A stretch of DNA of 64,000 nucleotides, from positions 62,001 to 126,000 of the forward strand of contig JAIXOU010000027.1 of the NCBI GenBank assembly GCA_027486585.1. Direction: 5' to 3'. The translations under genes were made by a program, and so were the position numbers. The first letter of the stretch is position 1; each line of letters starts with the position of its first letter. The DNA comes from Verrucomicrobiaceae bacterium. Its GTDB lineage: Bacteria; Verrucomicrobiota; Verrucomicrobiia; Verrucomicrobiales; Verrucomicrobiaceae. Under the pieces are notes generated by a model that was given only the letters and a program-made list of their open reading frames with translations, was not told the DNA's origin and did not search any database. Positions 46,395 through 55,125 of the stretch are shown piece by piece.

Positions 46395-47219
46395 ATGGGC
46401 TAATTTCTTGGCAGGTAGCTTTGAAACGCGCGCTTTCTTTTCAGCCGGCTTCTTGGTGGTCACTTTGTTCGAAGGTGCCTTCTTTTTCTCCGGCATAGGA
46501 GGCAGTAGCTCCTCAGAAGGCAGTTCGCCTAAATCAATGCCAAACAGAGCCGAAAGATCCGTGTCTCCGAGTTCAGTGCCGGTATCGAGATCGCCCATCG
46601 TTATGGAACTGGCATTGGCTAAAAGCTCAGCCTGATCGACCCCGCGCAAAGTAAATAGAAGCTCTGGCTTGCTATCCAGCATCACTCCGACGCCATACAG
46701 GATGGCGGAGACGTGCTTACACATGTCCGCATAATCCGGGCAGGAACAGTCAAAGCGGATCTCCTTGGGCTTGGGGAAAAGGCCGTCTTGCGGATCTGTC
46801 AGCACTTTCATCAGCCCATCACCGAGCTTGCCAGAAAGTAGATCCAGCATGGAACTAACCTGCCCAGCACTGGATTGGACGATTTCATGCCATTGCTGAT
46901 CAGGCAAGGGCTTAATGCTGACGCTGGCATCATAGAGCTCTGATCCGGCGACAACAGCACTGAGCTTTCCTGGGGTGATTTCCAAGTTATACACTTTCCC
47001 CTGACGGAGATAGCTGCGCCCGCGTGGCAGGCGAGATTCATATTGCTGATAGGACTCAAGATTTCGACACCAGGCCTGCCCCCAAAAAGTCGTGCAAAGC
47101 TTCTTTTGACCTTCTGGTGCTGATAGCACCTCAAAGCGTTCCCCACGTTTCACCCGCTTAGCGATCTCACGTTCAAGACGCTTTTTCTGTTCTTTGACAT
47201 CTTCGTAGGACCACCACAT
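46374..47219 (-). CDS. SWIM zinc-finger protein
   Basis: 281 residues. The SWIM motif CxCxxx...CxH appears as CSCPDYADMCKH, residues ~155-170. The N-terminus has a conserved basic helical segment and the FWGQAWC motif of a family often found beside SNF2/HepA-type helicases. None lies here. The last ~45 residues are lysine-rich. It could bind nucleic acid; the partner is unknown. A 21-bp gap separates it from the DUF2868 gene. Confidence 0.88.
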   Translation of the reverse strand: MWWSYEDVKEQKKRLEREIAKRVKRGERFEVLSAPEGQKKLCTTFWGQAWCRNLESYQQYESRLPRGRSYLRQGKVYNLEITPGKLSAVVAGSELYDASVSIKPLPDQQWHEIVQSSAGQVSSMLDLLSGKLGDGLMKVLTDPQDGLFPKPKEIRFDCSCPDYADMCKHVSAILYGVGVMLDSKPELLFTLRGVDQAELLANASSITMGDLDTGTELGDTDLSALFGIDLGELPSEELLPPMPEKKKAPSNKVTTKKPAEKKARVSKLPAKKLAHKKARSI

Positions 47220-47240
47220 AAGCTCTATGAAAGATGAAAG

Positions 47241-48671
47241 TTAAATCCCTGCTCGACGAGCGGCGATGATGATCTCTTGTGCTGCGCCTTGCAGCATTTC
47301 AGTCCAAAGTTTTTCACGACCAGCCAGCTTGTCTGGAGACCAGCGATTGCCAATACTGGTGGCGTCTAACAGCACTATGAGTTCGGCATCACGCTGGCTG
47401 CTACTCAGGACTTGCTTCACATCCAGCACAAAACGACGCTGCACCTCCAATTCAGGGGTTGTCGCTAGATTAAAAACGACAAAGACTCGCGGATGAGCGG
47501 GCTTCCATTCAGCGACAAAATCATCTTCATCCCCCAAAGGCACGGGGATCATTTCCGTCTCAATCATTCGCCCAAAGCGGTCCCGAACGCCGCGAGTCCA
47601 AACTTCACGATGAATGGGTGTGGCATCTGTGGCATGAATGAGCACGGTGATGACTTCCTGACCACCTTCGACACTACGTAGAGTGCGGATGAGATAAGTT
47701 TTCCATCCCAGTAAGCGCATCCTTTTTAACATGACCGCATGAGCGCGCCAGACGCTCAAGACAGCCAATAAAAGCCGTGGCACGATGACGAGTAAAAAAA
47801 GCGTACCTGCATAAAGGTGAATCCACGGCAGAGCAGGCGCAGAAGAGGCAACCAGGCCCTGAGTACGGCGCATTTTGGGTAGCAGCTCCAAAGGCAATGG
47901 TAAGTGCAGCGCTGTGGAGGCTGGATTAAAGAGTTTACCAAAGAAACTCTGCGCCTGCTGGTCAGAAAGCAAGGTGCTTTCCCAGACAGCGCGATACTCC
48001 TTTGACCAACCATGAGCATACAGGCCGACAGCACTGCCCAAAGCCAACATCGCAGCCCCCACGTGCAACCAGGCTCGGAAACGTCGCTGCCAGCGCTCCA
48101 AGGCCGGCGCATCAGCTAGTTGAGAAAAGCGCTGATCCACAGACATTCCAGTGGGCACGTCCCCTTCCCCACTGCGGTCCGCGGGATTCGGACTCAGACG
48201 ACGCGCCAGCCATTCAAGCATGGGGCTACGTCCTTCCGATTTCAGCTCAAGAACCAAGGCCGCCGCCATGATCACCCCATTCCAAGCCAAGACACCGACC
48301 AATGGAAGAGCTAAAAGATTAAACTCAGCCTCCTGCCCTAACCCAGAAACGGCATAGCCTAATAGGAGCGCTGCAATCCAGCCAGCAATCATCCATGCAG
48401 TTCGTCCTTGGACAACCGTGAGCCTTTCCATGACCCGAACAAGGGATCCGCTCCAGCCGATGACTTCCTGTTCAAGCTTGCGAGATCGACGCAATAAGAA
48501 TGCCTCTTCACGGTTGCTAATGCGATCACTTTGAATCATTTCAGACGTCAGTCCCGCACAGCTGCGGCCCGTCGCTTCGCGACGCCGTTCTTCGGTCAAA
48601 AGAAGACCTTCGGTATCTCCTTCCTCGATTGCGCGCCAGCGCAGAATGGTCAGCCAGTCGTTCCAGTCCAT
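47241..48671 (-). CDS. DUF2868-like membrane protein
   Basis: 476 residues. The N-terminal TEERRREATGRS and NREEAFLLRRSRKLE pattern resembles DUF2868. Four to five membrane helices are followed by a ~180-residue cytoplasmic domain of beta-alpha type (VITVLIHATDATPIHRE, ELIVLLDATSIG). In other bacteria DUF2868 sits next to a DUF3482 GTPase; none is here. It is flanked by DUF721/DciA-like and SWIM genes on the same strand with gaps of 12-21 bp, so the three could form one operon. Confidence 0.65.
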   Translation of the reverse strand: MDWNDWLTILRWRAIEEGDTEGLLLTEERRREATGRSCAGLTSEMIQSDRISNREEAFLLRRSRKLEQEVIGWSGSLVRVMERLTVVQGRTAWMIAGWIAALLLGYAVSGLGQEAEFNLLALPLVGVLAWNGVIMAAALVLELKSEGRSPMLEWLARRLSPNPADRSGEGDVPTGMSVDQRFSQLADAPALERWQRRFRAWLHVGAAMLALGSAVGLYAHGWSKEYRAVWESTLLSDQQAQSFFGKLFNPASTALHLPLPLELLPKMRRTQGLVASSAPALPWIHLYAGTLFLLVIVPRLLLAVLSVWRAHAVMLKRMRLLGWKTYLIRTLRSVEGGQEVITVLIHATDATPIHREVWTRGVRDRFGRMIETEMIPVPLGDEDDFVAEWKPAHPRVFVVFNLATTPELEVQRRFVLDVKQVLSSSQRDAELIVLLDATSIGNRWSPDKLAGREKLWTEMLQGAAQEIIIAARRAGI

Positions 48672-48683
48672 GTGCTTCAGGGA

Positions 48684-49061
48684 TCAGCCATGCTTCAGCC
48701 TGACATCTTTGATGCCAGCGCTTTTGAGTTGGGTTTGTAACTTCTTTAAAATGCGTGTCCGCTCCATGGCCAGAGCATGATGAACCGTTGGTTGAAGTAC
48801 ACGCACCATCAAAACTCCACGCAGGATGGAGTCGGGACGCGAATGCTGAAACAGGAAATCACCCACGATGTCACGCCAGGCAGCCAACACTTCCTCAAGC
48901 TTCATGCGGTCTGCAATGCCCGCTTGGGCAACGATCTTGCCCACCAGATCTGCCACACTGAGCGCAGGCAGATCAATGATCGGCCCCTCATCCACACCAC
49001 GCCAAGCAGACACCATCGCATGACGGCGGCGCTGGGCATAGGTGGGGATGCGATTGGACAT
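48684..49061 (-). CDS. DUF721/DciA-like protein
   Basis: 125 residues. The DUF721 core (LEEVLAAWRDIVG, GVLMVRV, HHALAMERTRILKKL) is complete. DciA proteins load the DnaB helicase at origins in bacteria that lack DnaC. The protein is basic at both ends. It is the first gene of the DciA-like - DUF2868 - SWIM run. Whether it really acts at the origin in this organism is inference. Confidence 0.85.
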   Translation of the reverse strand: MSNRIPTYAQRRRHAMVSAWRGVDEGPIIDLPALSVADLVGKIVAQAGIADRMKLEEVLAAWRDIVGDFLFQHSRPDSILRGVLMVRVLQPTVHHALAMERTRILKKLQTQLKSAGIKDVRLKHG

Positions 49062-49155
49062 GGTCGCAAGATGAACAGGACCAGAGCAAAATGCGAGAGA
49101 TTAAAGTGACCAAGAATATCCTTTCTACTCAAACGAGATCTGCTATCGTGACGAT

Positions 49156-49722
49156 ATGCTGAATGCCGTGCTTGAACATCCTTTGCTGCGCCAACAGGTG
49201 ATCCCCATGACGGTCCATACCTATGAGGCACTGGGACAAATGGGATTGGTGGAGGAGCGCACAGAGCTGATTCGCGGATTTGTCCTGCCCAAGATGTCTA
49301 AATCGCCCCGCCATTACATTGTTACTCAGCGTCTAGCCGAATGGCTGAGATTATATTTAAATGACCAATTCTGTATCCGGCAAGAACAACCCATCGCCTG
49401 CAAAGATTCAGAGCCGGAACCTGACATTGCCGTTGTTGCAGGAACCATCGAAGACTTTGCCCACGCTCACCCGACGACAGCCACACTAATCGTCGAAGTC
49501 TCCATTTCTACCCTGGAAAGAGATCGTGAAAAAGCCGCCATTTATGCAGAAGCCGGTGTCGCAGAATACTGGCTCGTAAATCCTGAAGACAGCTGGGTAG
49601 AACAGTTCTCAGCTCCGCAGGCTGGCATCTACTCACAATGCGTGAAACTAGACAAATCAGCCGTACTGACTTGCCTAAGTTTCCCACACATCCAGGTGAA
49701 TTTGAGTGACCTTCTAGCTTGA
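49156..49722 (+). CDS. Uma2-family (DUF820) putative nuclease
   Basis: 188 residues. The PD-(D/E)xK-like core of Uma2 is visible as EPDIAVV, LIVEVSISTLERDREKAAIYAEAGVAEYW split over conserved positions (E of EVS, K of REKAA). Such genes are abundant and often mobile in cyanobacteria and Planctomycetes; their biological role is unknown. It lies 8 bp from the convergent scpA. Confidence 0.85.
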   Translation: MLNAVLEHPLLRQQVIPMTVHTYEALGQMGLVEERTELIRGFVLPKMSKSPRHYIVTQRLAEWLRLYLNDQFCIRQEQPIACKDSEPEPDIAVVAGTIEDFAHAHPTTATLIVEVSISTLERDREKAAIYAEAGVAEYWLVNPEDSWVEQFSAPQAGIYSQCVKLDKSAVLTCLSFPHIQVNLSDLLA

Positions 49723-49729
49723 GCAGCCT

Positions 49730-50458
49730 TCACTTCACAGGCCGGATCACCACGATCTCACCGAGCATTTGCTCTTGCTCGACCATCAGATGATTGAGTT
49801 TCATCAGTTCTAGCACCGCTAGGAAAGTAACGATAACTTCCACTCGGCTTGCCGCATCGCTGAACAGGTTCTCAAAGCGAACTCTGGCCCCCATCGGGAT
49901 GGCTTCAAGCAAATGCTCAATCTTATCCGCCACCGTGTAGCGGTCACTGACGATCTCACGGATATCGGTCGTATTTTCGAAGCGCTTTAACACGCGTTGG
50001 AAAGCCCGGATCAGATCAAAAATGCCCACCTCACCCACGATGTCAGGCTGCTCCGAAAGATCCAGAGGCTCGGGATTCGTGGCAAAGAACTCATCTCCCT
50101 TGATCTCTTGGTGACCCAGAAATTGAGCGGCATCCTTGAACTTTTTGTACTCCACCAACTGACGGATCAATTCCCATCGTGGATCTTCCTCGTCGGCATC
50201 GTCTTCCGGTGGTTGCAAGGTTTGCGGCAGTAGCTCGCGGCTTTTAATATACATCAAATTGGCCGCCATGACGATGAACTCGCTGGCCAACTCCACATTC
50301 AGCATCTTGAAGGTATTGATGTAGGCTAGGTACTGCTTCGTGATGCGCTCAATCGAGACTTCATAGATCCCGATCTCATCCTTCTTGATGAGATACAGGA
50401 GAAGATCGAGGGGGCCCTCGAAAATCTCTAACTTCACTTTGTAATCCTTGTCTTCCAC
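49730..50458 (-). CDS. scpA: Segregation and condensation protein A
   Basis: 242 residues. The N-terminal EGPLDLLLYLIKKDEIGI is the ScpA hallmark, followed by the helical middle and a winged-helix C-terminus (VIVTFLAVLELMKLNHL). It is the kleisin of the SMC-ScpAB complex. No scpB is adjacent; the alcohol dehydrogenase lies 45 bp upstream on the same strand. Confidence 0.93.
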   Translation of the reverse strand: MEDKDYKVKLEIFEGPLDLLLYLIKKDEIGIYEVSIERITKQYLAYINTFKMLNVELASEFIVMAANLMYIKSRELLPQTLQPPEDDADEEDPRWELIRQLVEYKKFKDAAQFLGHQEIKGDEFFATNPEPLDLSEQPDIVGEVGIFDLIRAFQRVLKRFENTTDIREIVSDRYTVADKIEHLLEAIPMGARVRFENLFSDAASRVEVIVTFLAVLELMKLNHLMVEQEQMLGEIVVIRPVK

Positions 50459-50503
50459 GCGTGAAGCTATGAGCAGGACAAAGCCGGATGCGAGGAGAAA
50501 AAA

Positions 50504-51493
50504 TCACTTCACCTGCACCACCGCTTTCACGACACCTGAAAGAGGCTTTACCCACTCCGCCATCTGCAGCGGCAGCTCTTCAAACTCGCAGCGATGCGTG
50601 ATCCATGGACGCGTATCAATCTGGCCTGATTGGATCAATCCGAGAATACGCGGAAAGTCAGCACTCACCGCATTCCGGCTGGCTAGCAGAGTCAACTCAC
50701 GGCGGTGAAACAGCGGATCATCCAGCAGCACCGGTTCCTTGGTGATCCCGACATAAACGATTCGTCCGGTGAACCGGGCTAAAGTCAGCGTCCTCGCCAT
50801 GGATCCAGGGTGGCCCGTGGCATCAAAGATCACCTGCGCACAGGGCTCATCCGGCAGACTCTCAACGACACTCACGCCCACATAATGCTGCTTCACAAAG
50901 GCGCGTCGAGATTCGCTCAAATCCAGCACTGTGATCGCCGCGCCCGTGAGCCTAGCAAACTCCAAAACCGTCAGCCCGATCGGACCCGCGCCAATGATCA
51001 GCACATCCTCTCCAGGCTGAATGCTCACGCGATTCACCGCATGGCAACCAATTGCCAACGTCTCTACCAGCGCCAGTTGCTCAAAACTCAAGTCGTTGCT
51101 GGGATGCAACTTATCAGCAGGCAGGATTAGGCGCTCACGCATGCCGCCATCCCCATGCACCCCAAGCACTTGCAAGGATTCACAGCAGTTCGTTTTCCCC
51201 TGCCGACAGGCATGACAATCACCACAGTTCAAATACGGCTCCACCGAACAGCGATCTCCCAGTTTTAAATGAGTCACAGCATCCCCTAAAGCTAGCACTT
51301 CCACGCCTAGCTCATGGCCCAGAATGCGCGGATATTCGATAAAGGGCATCTTGCCCAAAAAACCGCTGATATCCGTCCCACAGATACCGATCGCACGGAT
51401 CGCTACCAGCACCTGACCTGCCAGAGGGGCCGCAGCCTCAGGCAGATCCATCAGGGTCAAACATCCCGGTTCGGTCAGTGAAAGCGCTTTCAT
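50504..51493 (-). CDS. Zinc-dependent alcohol/polyol dehydrogenase (MDR)
   Basis: 329 residues. The catalytic zinc site begins CGTDISGF and includes GHE in the ILGHELG segment. The structural zinc site CGDCHACRQGKTNCC is complete. The nucleotide motif GAGPIGL is a classic Rossmann GxGxxG. It matches L-iditol/sorbitol or threonine dehydrogenase-like MDRs; the substrate is unclear. It follows uppS by 11 bp. Confidence 0.9.
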   Translation of the reverse strand: MKALSLTEPGCLTLMDLPEAAAPLAGQVLVAIRAIGICGTDISGFLGKMPFIEYPRILGHELGVEVLALGDAVTHLKLGDRCSVEPYLNCGDCHACRQGKTNCCESLQVLGVHGDGGMRERLILPADKLHPSNDLSFEQLALVETLAIGCHAVNRVSIQPGEDVLIIGAGPIGLTVLEFARLTGAAITVLDLSESRRAFVKQHYVGVSVVESLPDEPCAQVIFDATGHPGSMARTLTLARFTGRIVYVGITKEPVLLDDPLFHRRELTLLASRNAVSADFPRILGLIQSGQIDTRPWITHRCEFEELPLQMAEWVKPLSGVVKAVVQVK

Positions 51494-51504
51494 AGCAAGA
51501 CACC

Positions 51505-52224
51505 TCAGACAGCCCCAAAGCGCCGATGCCGCTTCGCATAGGCATTCACAGCCTCGACCAATTCTTCTTTGCCAAAGTCAGGCCAAAACTTGTCCGTGAT
51601 GTAAAACTCCGTGTAGCTCAGCTGCCAGAGCAGGAAGTTCGACAGACGCATCTCACCACTCGTACGGATCAGTAGGTCTGGATCAGGATAGTAGCGCGTG
51701 TAAAGATGCTTGCTAAAGACATCCACATCAATCATGCCCTTATCCAAATGCCCACGCTCCACGCTTTCGATCAGGCTTTTCACGCCATCAATGATCTCCT
51801 CACGGCCCCCGTAACTCAGCGCCAGGATCAGCGTCAGCCCCGTATTTTGAGAGGTCGATTCAATGGACCTGTGCAACTGCGCCTGACAGCTCTGCGGCAG
51901 ATCATGCAGTCGGCCGATGGCCTGGAGGCGGATGTTTTGCTCCAGCATTTCAGGCGTCTTCTCGCGCAGAAACAGCTCCAGTAGATGCATCAGTGCTTCC
52001 ACTTCACGCTGCGGGCGCTTCCAGTTCTCTGAGGAAAAAGCATACAGGGTCAGAAACTCCACCCCAAGCTCACTGCATCCCTCAGTGACACGCCTCACCG
52101 TCTCCGCACCTTGGCGATGTCCTTCAGTGCGAGGCAGACCACGTTCCTTGGCCCAGCGCCCATTGCCATCCATGATGATGGCGATGTGACGCGGGACATT
52201 CTTGAGATCTTCGGCTGCTGGCAT
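51505..52224 (-). CDS. uppS: Undecaprenyl diphosphate synthase
   Basis: 239 residues. The catalytic Asp is in IIMDGNGRWA (Asp19), followed by the GHRQGAE motif and the C-terminal RTSGEMRLSNFLLWQ and W-P-DF residues. It makes the C55 carrier for peptidoglycan and O-antigen from FPP and IPP, which come from the ispH-fed pathway. The usual downstream cdsA is missing; instead an alcohol dehydrogenase follows. Confidence 0.95.
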   Translation of the reverse strand: MPAAEDLKNVPRHIAIIMDGNGRWAKERGLPRTEGHRQGAETVRRVTEGCSELGVEFLTLYAFSSENWKRPQREVEALMHLLELFLREKTPEMLEQNIRLQAIGRLHDLPQSCQAQLHRSIESTSQNTGLTLILALSYGGREEIIDGVKSLIESVERGHLDKGMIDVDVFSKHLYTRYYPDPDLLIRTSGEMRLSNFLLWQLSYTEFYITDKFWPDFGKEELVEAVNAYAKRHRRFGAV

Positions 52225-52318
52225 GGTGCGGATTAATAGCAGTCTATCAGGAAGTGCAAACCCGCACCACTCTTCTCTGCAACTTTCCTCCCCTTACCGG
52301 AGTTTATCCTGCCCGATC

Positions 52319-53455
52319 ATGAAACCCCTCTGCCTACTCTTCTGCGCCACCGCCCTCACCTGCCACGCCCAGCAGCCAAGCATTGAGGGAAAAACCGCCA
52401 AGTTATTTGAGCAGATGGATCTAAACCATGATGGCCAGCTCGACCGCCAAGAATTGCCCGATCGTCTACGCGCCCATTTTGATCGGGTCGATACCGATAA
52501 AAGCGGCAGCATTTCCAAAGCCGAGCACCTCAAAGCTCTTAGCCGATCCAAAGGACCAGACGCTAAAACCAGCCAACGCGCCATCCCCGCTGGGATTGAG
52601 GCCTTGCTTGACCTGCCCTATGCAGACAGCGACAATCCACGCCAGAAGCTCGATCTCTACCTACCCAAAACACGCTCCACTGCGGAGGCCCTGCCCGTCA
52701 TCGCCTTCATCCACGGCGGCGGCTGGAAAGGCGGCGACAAAGCCAGCGGCCTGAACAACCTCGCCCGCTTCGTCCAGAGCGGTCACTACGCAGGCATCTC
52801 TATTGGCTACCGCCTCACCAACGAGGCTCAGTGGCCTGCCCAGGTCCACGATTGCAAAGCCGCCATTCGCTGGATCAAAGCCAACGCCAAAGAGCACGGG
52901 CTCGATGCCAGCAAAATCGCCGTCTGGGGCACCTCCGCAGGCGGACACCTCGTCTCCTTTCTCGGCACCAGTGGCGACGTGAAGGACCTCGAAGGCAAGC
53001 TCGGCAATCACCTGGATCAAACCAGCCAAGTCACCTGCGTGGTCAATTACTTCGGCCCCGAAAACTTTCTCACCATGGTCAGGCAACCCAGCACCGTGGA
53101 CCGCTCTAAGGACAAGGACTACCCAGAAGCCCTTCTGCTCGGAGGCCCCGTCCAGGAGCGGGAAGCCGCCGCCAAAGAAGCCTCACCTGTGACCCACGTC
53201 TCCAAAGGCGACGCCCCCTTCTTCACCGCTCACGGCAACAAAGACCCACTCGTCCCATTTGCCCAAGGCCAAGAGATTCACGCCGCCCTGCAAAAAGTCG
53301 GTGTCCCTTCCCTGTTCCAAGAAATGACCAACGGCGGCCACGGCTTCAAAAGCCCACTGCTTGACGAACGCGTCACCCAATTCCTTGACCTCCATCTGCG
53401 TGGCATCGCCGCAGAAATCGTCACCGCCCCGATTGTCGTCGAAGAAAGGAAATGA
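52319..53455 (+). CDS. Secreted EF-hand / alpha-beta hydrolase fusion
   Basis: 378 residues from the ATG at 52319; the frame opens at 52202, but this start gives a signal peptide ending in CHA. Two EF-hands, DLNHDGQLDRQE (34-45) and DTDKSGSISKAE (58-69), have intact calcium ligands. The hydrolase follows: oxyanion HGGGW, nucleophile elbow GTSAG, Asp in NKDPLV and His in GGHGF, as in BD-FAE/esterase-type enzymes. Calcium may regulate or stabilise it. The mature protein is probably periplasmic. Confidence 0.88.
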   Translation: MKPLCLLFCATALTCHAQQPSIEGKTAKLFEQMDLNHDGQLDRQELPDRLRAHFDRVDTDKSGSISKAEHLKALSRSKGPDAKTSQRAIPAGIEALLDLPYADSDNPRQKLDLYLPKTRSTAEALPVIAFIHGGGWKGGDKASGLNNLARFVQSGHYAGISIGYRLTNEAQWPAQVHDCKAAIRWIKANAKEHGLDASKIAVWGTSAGGHLVSFLGTSGDVKDLEGKLGNHLDQTSQVTCVVNYFGPENFLTMVRQPSTVDRSKDKDYPEALLLGGPVQEREAAAKEASPVTHVSKGDAPFFTAHGNKDPLVPFAQGQEIHAALQKVGVPSLFQEMTNGGHGFKSPLLDERVTQFLDLHLRGIAAEIVTAPIVVEERK

Positions 53456-53466
53456 AAGACAGAGAG

Positions 53467-53527
53467 TGAGATGAGGTCAGAAACCAGGAAGGTAGGGCTT
53501 CTTTGTTCTTGGTTTGGCCACATCTCA
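53467..53527. repeat. Imperfect hairpin after the hydrolase gene
   Basis: Outer arms TGAGATG/CATCTCA pair fully; the inner AAACCAGGAA/TTCTTGGTTT pairs with one G-U wobble, and GGTC/GGCC pairs in the middle. About 21 paired bases surround a 15-base loop. There is no T tract after it, so it is not a classical terminator. The rest of 53456-53628 shows nothing else. Confidence 0.55.
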
Positions 53528-53628
53528 GGTAGGGATACCATTGTCCTCCTAGGACTCGGGAAAACTTAAAAGGCCAGTGAAGACTACTTAAAACCTTAGG
53601 CCGGACTCCAAATGTTATCGCGAACAAA

Positions 53629-53703
53629 TGGAGCGGGTGACGCGATTCGAACGCGCGACATTCTCCTTGGCAAGGAGATGCTCTACCACTGAGCTACACC
53701 CGC
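53629..53703 (-). tRNA. tRNA-Gly (GCC)
   Basis: A full cloverleaf on the minus strand. The acceptor stem GCGGGTG pairs with CACCCGC. The D-arm GCTCAGTGGTAGAGC is present, and the anticodon stem CTCCTTGCCAAGGAG carries GCC. The T-arm CGCGTTCGAATCGCG carries the TTCGA loop, and CCA is encoded at the 3' end. Confidence 0.97.
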
Positions 53704-53719
53704 TTTTCTGGCGGGCCGT

Positions 53720-53748
53720 TATCTTGCGACAAGATGAAGATCCTGCAA
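53720..53748 (-). promoter_or_regulatory. Candidate tRNA promoter
   Basis: On the minus strand TTGCAG and AAGATA are separated by 17 bp, 17 bases upstream of the tRNA 5' end. The -10 match is weak. Confidence 0.35.
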
Positions 53749-53851
53749 GCATAAAGTTAAACATTTTCACAAAGAATCTAACTTCCTCGACATCCTGCAC
53801 TCAAAAGTGCTGCTGAGTTGATCTTCAATCGGCGACTGCTAAAGACATGAG

Positions 53852-55054
53852 ATGCAGCCACGCAAGTTTGTTCCTATCCCCTTCACCTACCATCAAGAGC
53901 TGGAGGTCCGAATCGAAAACCTCACCAATGAAGGCAATGGGGTGGCACGGGTCGATGGCTGGGTGGTGTTTGTGCCGTTTGCGCTTCCGGGTGAGCTGGT
54001 GAAGTGCCGCATCTACCGCAATCACAAAAACTACAGCAATGCGGATCTGGTGGAAGTGCTGGAGCCTTCCGCCGAGCGTGTGCCGACGGTGTGTTCTCTC
54101 TTCGGCACCTGCGGTGGCTGCCAATATCAGCATCTGGCCTATGACAAACAGATCGCCTGGAAACGCCGGCAAGCCGAAGAGCTGCTGCTGCACATGGCCA
54201 AGATCGAGCACCCAGTGCTGCCAGTGATTGCCTCGCCCACCCAGTATGGGTATCGCTCAAAGATCACGCCACATTTTCATAAGCCCAAGGATGGGGCTGT
54301 GGCGGAGATCGGCTTTCTGAGGGTGGGCACACGCAACAGTATGGTGGATGTGGAGCAGTGCCCCATCGCCATGCCAGCGTTGAATGAGCAACTGACGCAA
54401 GTGCGTGAAGCAGCCCGAGCAGGCAGTTTTAAAAATGGTGCCACGTTGCTCATGCGTGCCACGGCTACTGGAATTTTGACCCGAGCAGATGCCATCGCTG
54501 TAGAGCAAGTAGGCGACGTGAAGTTTGAGTTTCAAGCGGGCGACTTCTTCCAGAACAATCCTTTCATCCTGCCGGATTTTGTGGCCTATGCGGTGGAAGA
54601 GGCCAAAGCCAGTGGAGCGACCTATTTAGTGGATGCTTACTGCGGCAGCGGCCTCTTTGGCATCAGTGCGGCAAAAGAATTCCAAGAGGTGATCGGCGTG
54701 GAGCTGTCTGAAACCGCCGTCAAAAAAGCCGCTCACAATGCGGAGATCAATGGCCTAACGAATTGCCGATTCATTGCTGCGGATGCCCGTGAGATCTTTG
54801 CCCAAGTGCCTCATGCGGGCAGTGACACGGTGGTCATCATCGATCCGCCGCGCGCAGGTTGTAGCGAGGAGTTCCTACAGCAGTTGTTCACGTTTGGACC
54901 CAAGCGGGTCGTTTACATTTCCTGCAATCCCGCCACGCAAATGCGTGATCTGGTGCTGTTCACAGCTGCGGGGTACAGCCTGAATAAAGTCCAACCCTTT
55001 GACCTTTTCCCACAGACCAAGCATCTCGAATGCGTGATGACTTTGTCGAAGTAA
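53852..55054 (+). CDS. TrmA/RumA-type RNA (uracil-5-)methyltransferase
   Basis: 400 residues. An N-terminal TRAM domain (VRIENLTNEGNGVARVDGW) is followed by the cysteine motif CSLFGTCGGCQYQH for a 4Fe-4S cluster. The SAM domain has DAYCGSGLFG and the catalytic region IDPPRAG, with the nucleophile Cys in SCNPAT. It places m5U in 23S rRNA or tRNA; which target cannot be told. The start at 53852 is preceded by no Shine-Dalgarno sequence. It may share a transcript with the SDR gene, 71 bp later. Confidence 0.93.
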   Translation: MQPRKFVPIPFTYHQELEVRIENLTNEGNGVARVDGWVVFVPFALPGELVKCRIYRNHKNYSNADLVEVLEPSAERVPTVCSLFGTCGGCQYQHLAYDKQIAWKRRQAEELLLHMAKIEHPVLPVIASPTQYGYRSKITPHFHKPKDGAVAEIGFLRVGTRNSMVDVEQCPIAMPALNEQLTQVREAARAGSFKNGATLLMRATATGILTRADAIAVEQVGDVKFEFQAGDFFQNNPFILPDFVAYAVEEAKASGATYLVDAYCGSGLFGISAAKEFQEVIGVELSETAVKKAAHNAEINGLTNCRFIAADAREIFAQVPHAGSDTVVIIDPPRAGCSEEFLQQLFTFGPKRVVYISCNPATQMRDLVLFTAAGYSLNKVQPFDLFPQTKHLECVMTLSK

Positions 55055-55125
55055 GTCCAAGACGTTTCAGGTTTGATTCGACACGCTGGCCTGTTTGATC
55101 CAAAATTCATTCCCCTTCCCCAACT

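Noticed and set aside
49156-49722. Uma2 gene as part of a mobile element
   Set aside because: No inverted repeats or transposase nearby; the flanks are housekeeping genes.
53629-53703. Integrated element at the tRNA-Gly gene
   Set aside because: No integrase, no duplicated tRNA end and ordinary genes on both sides.
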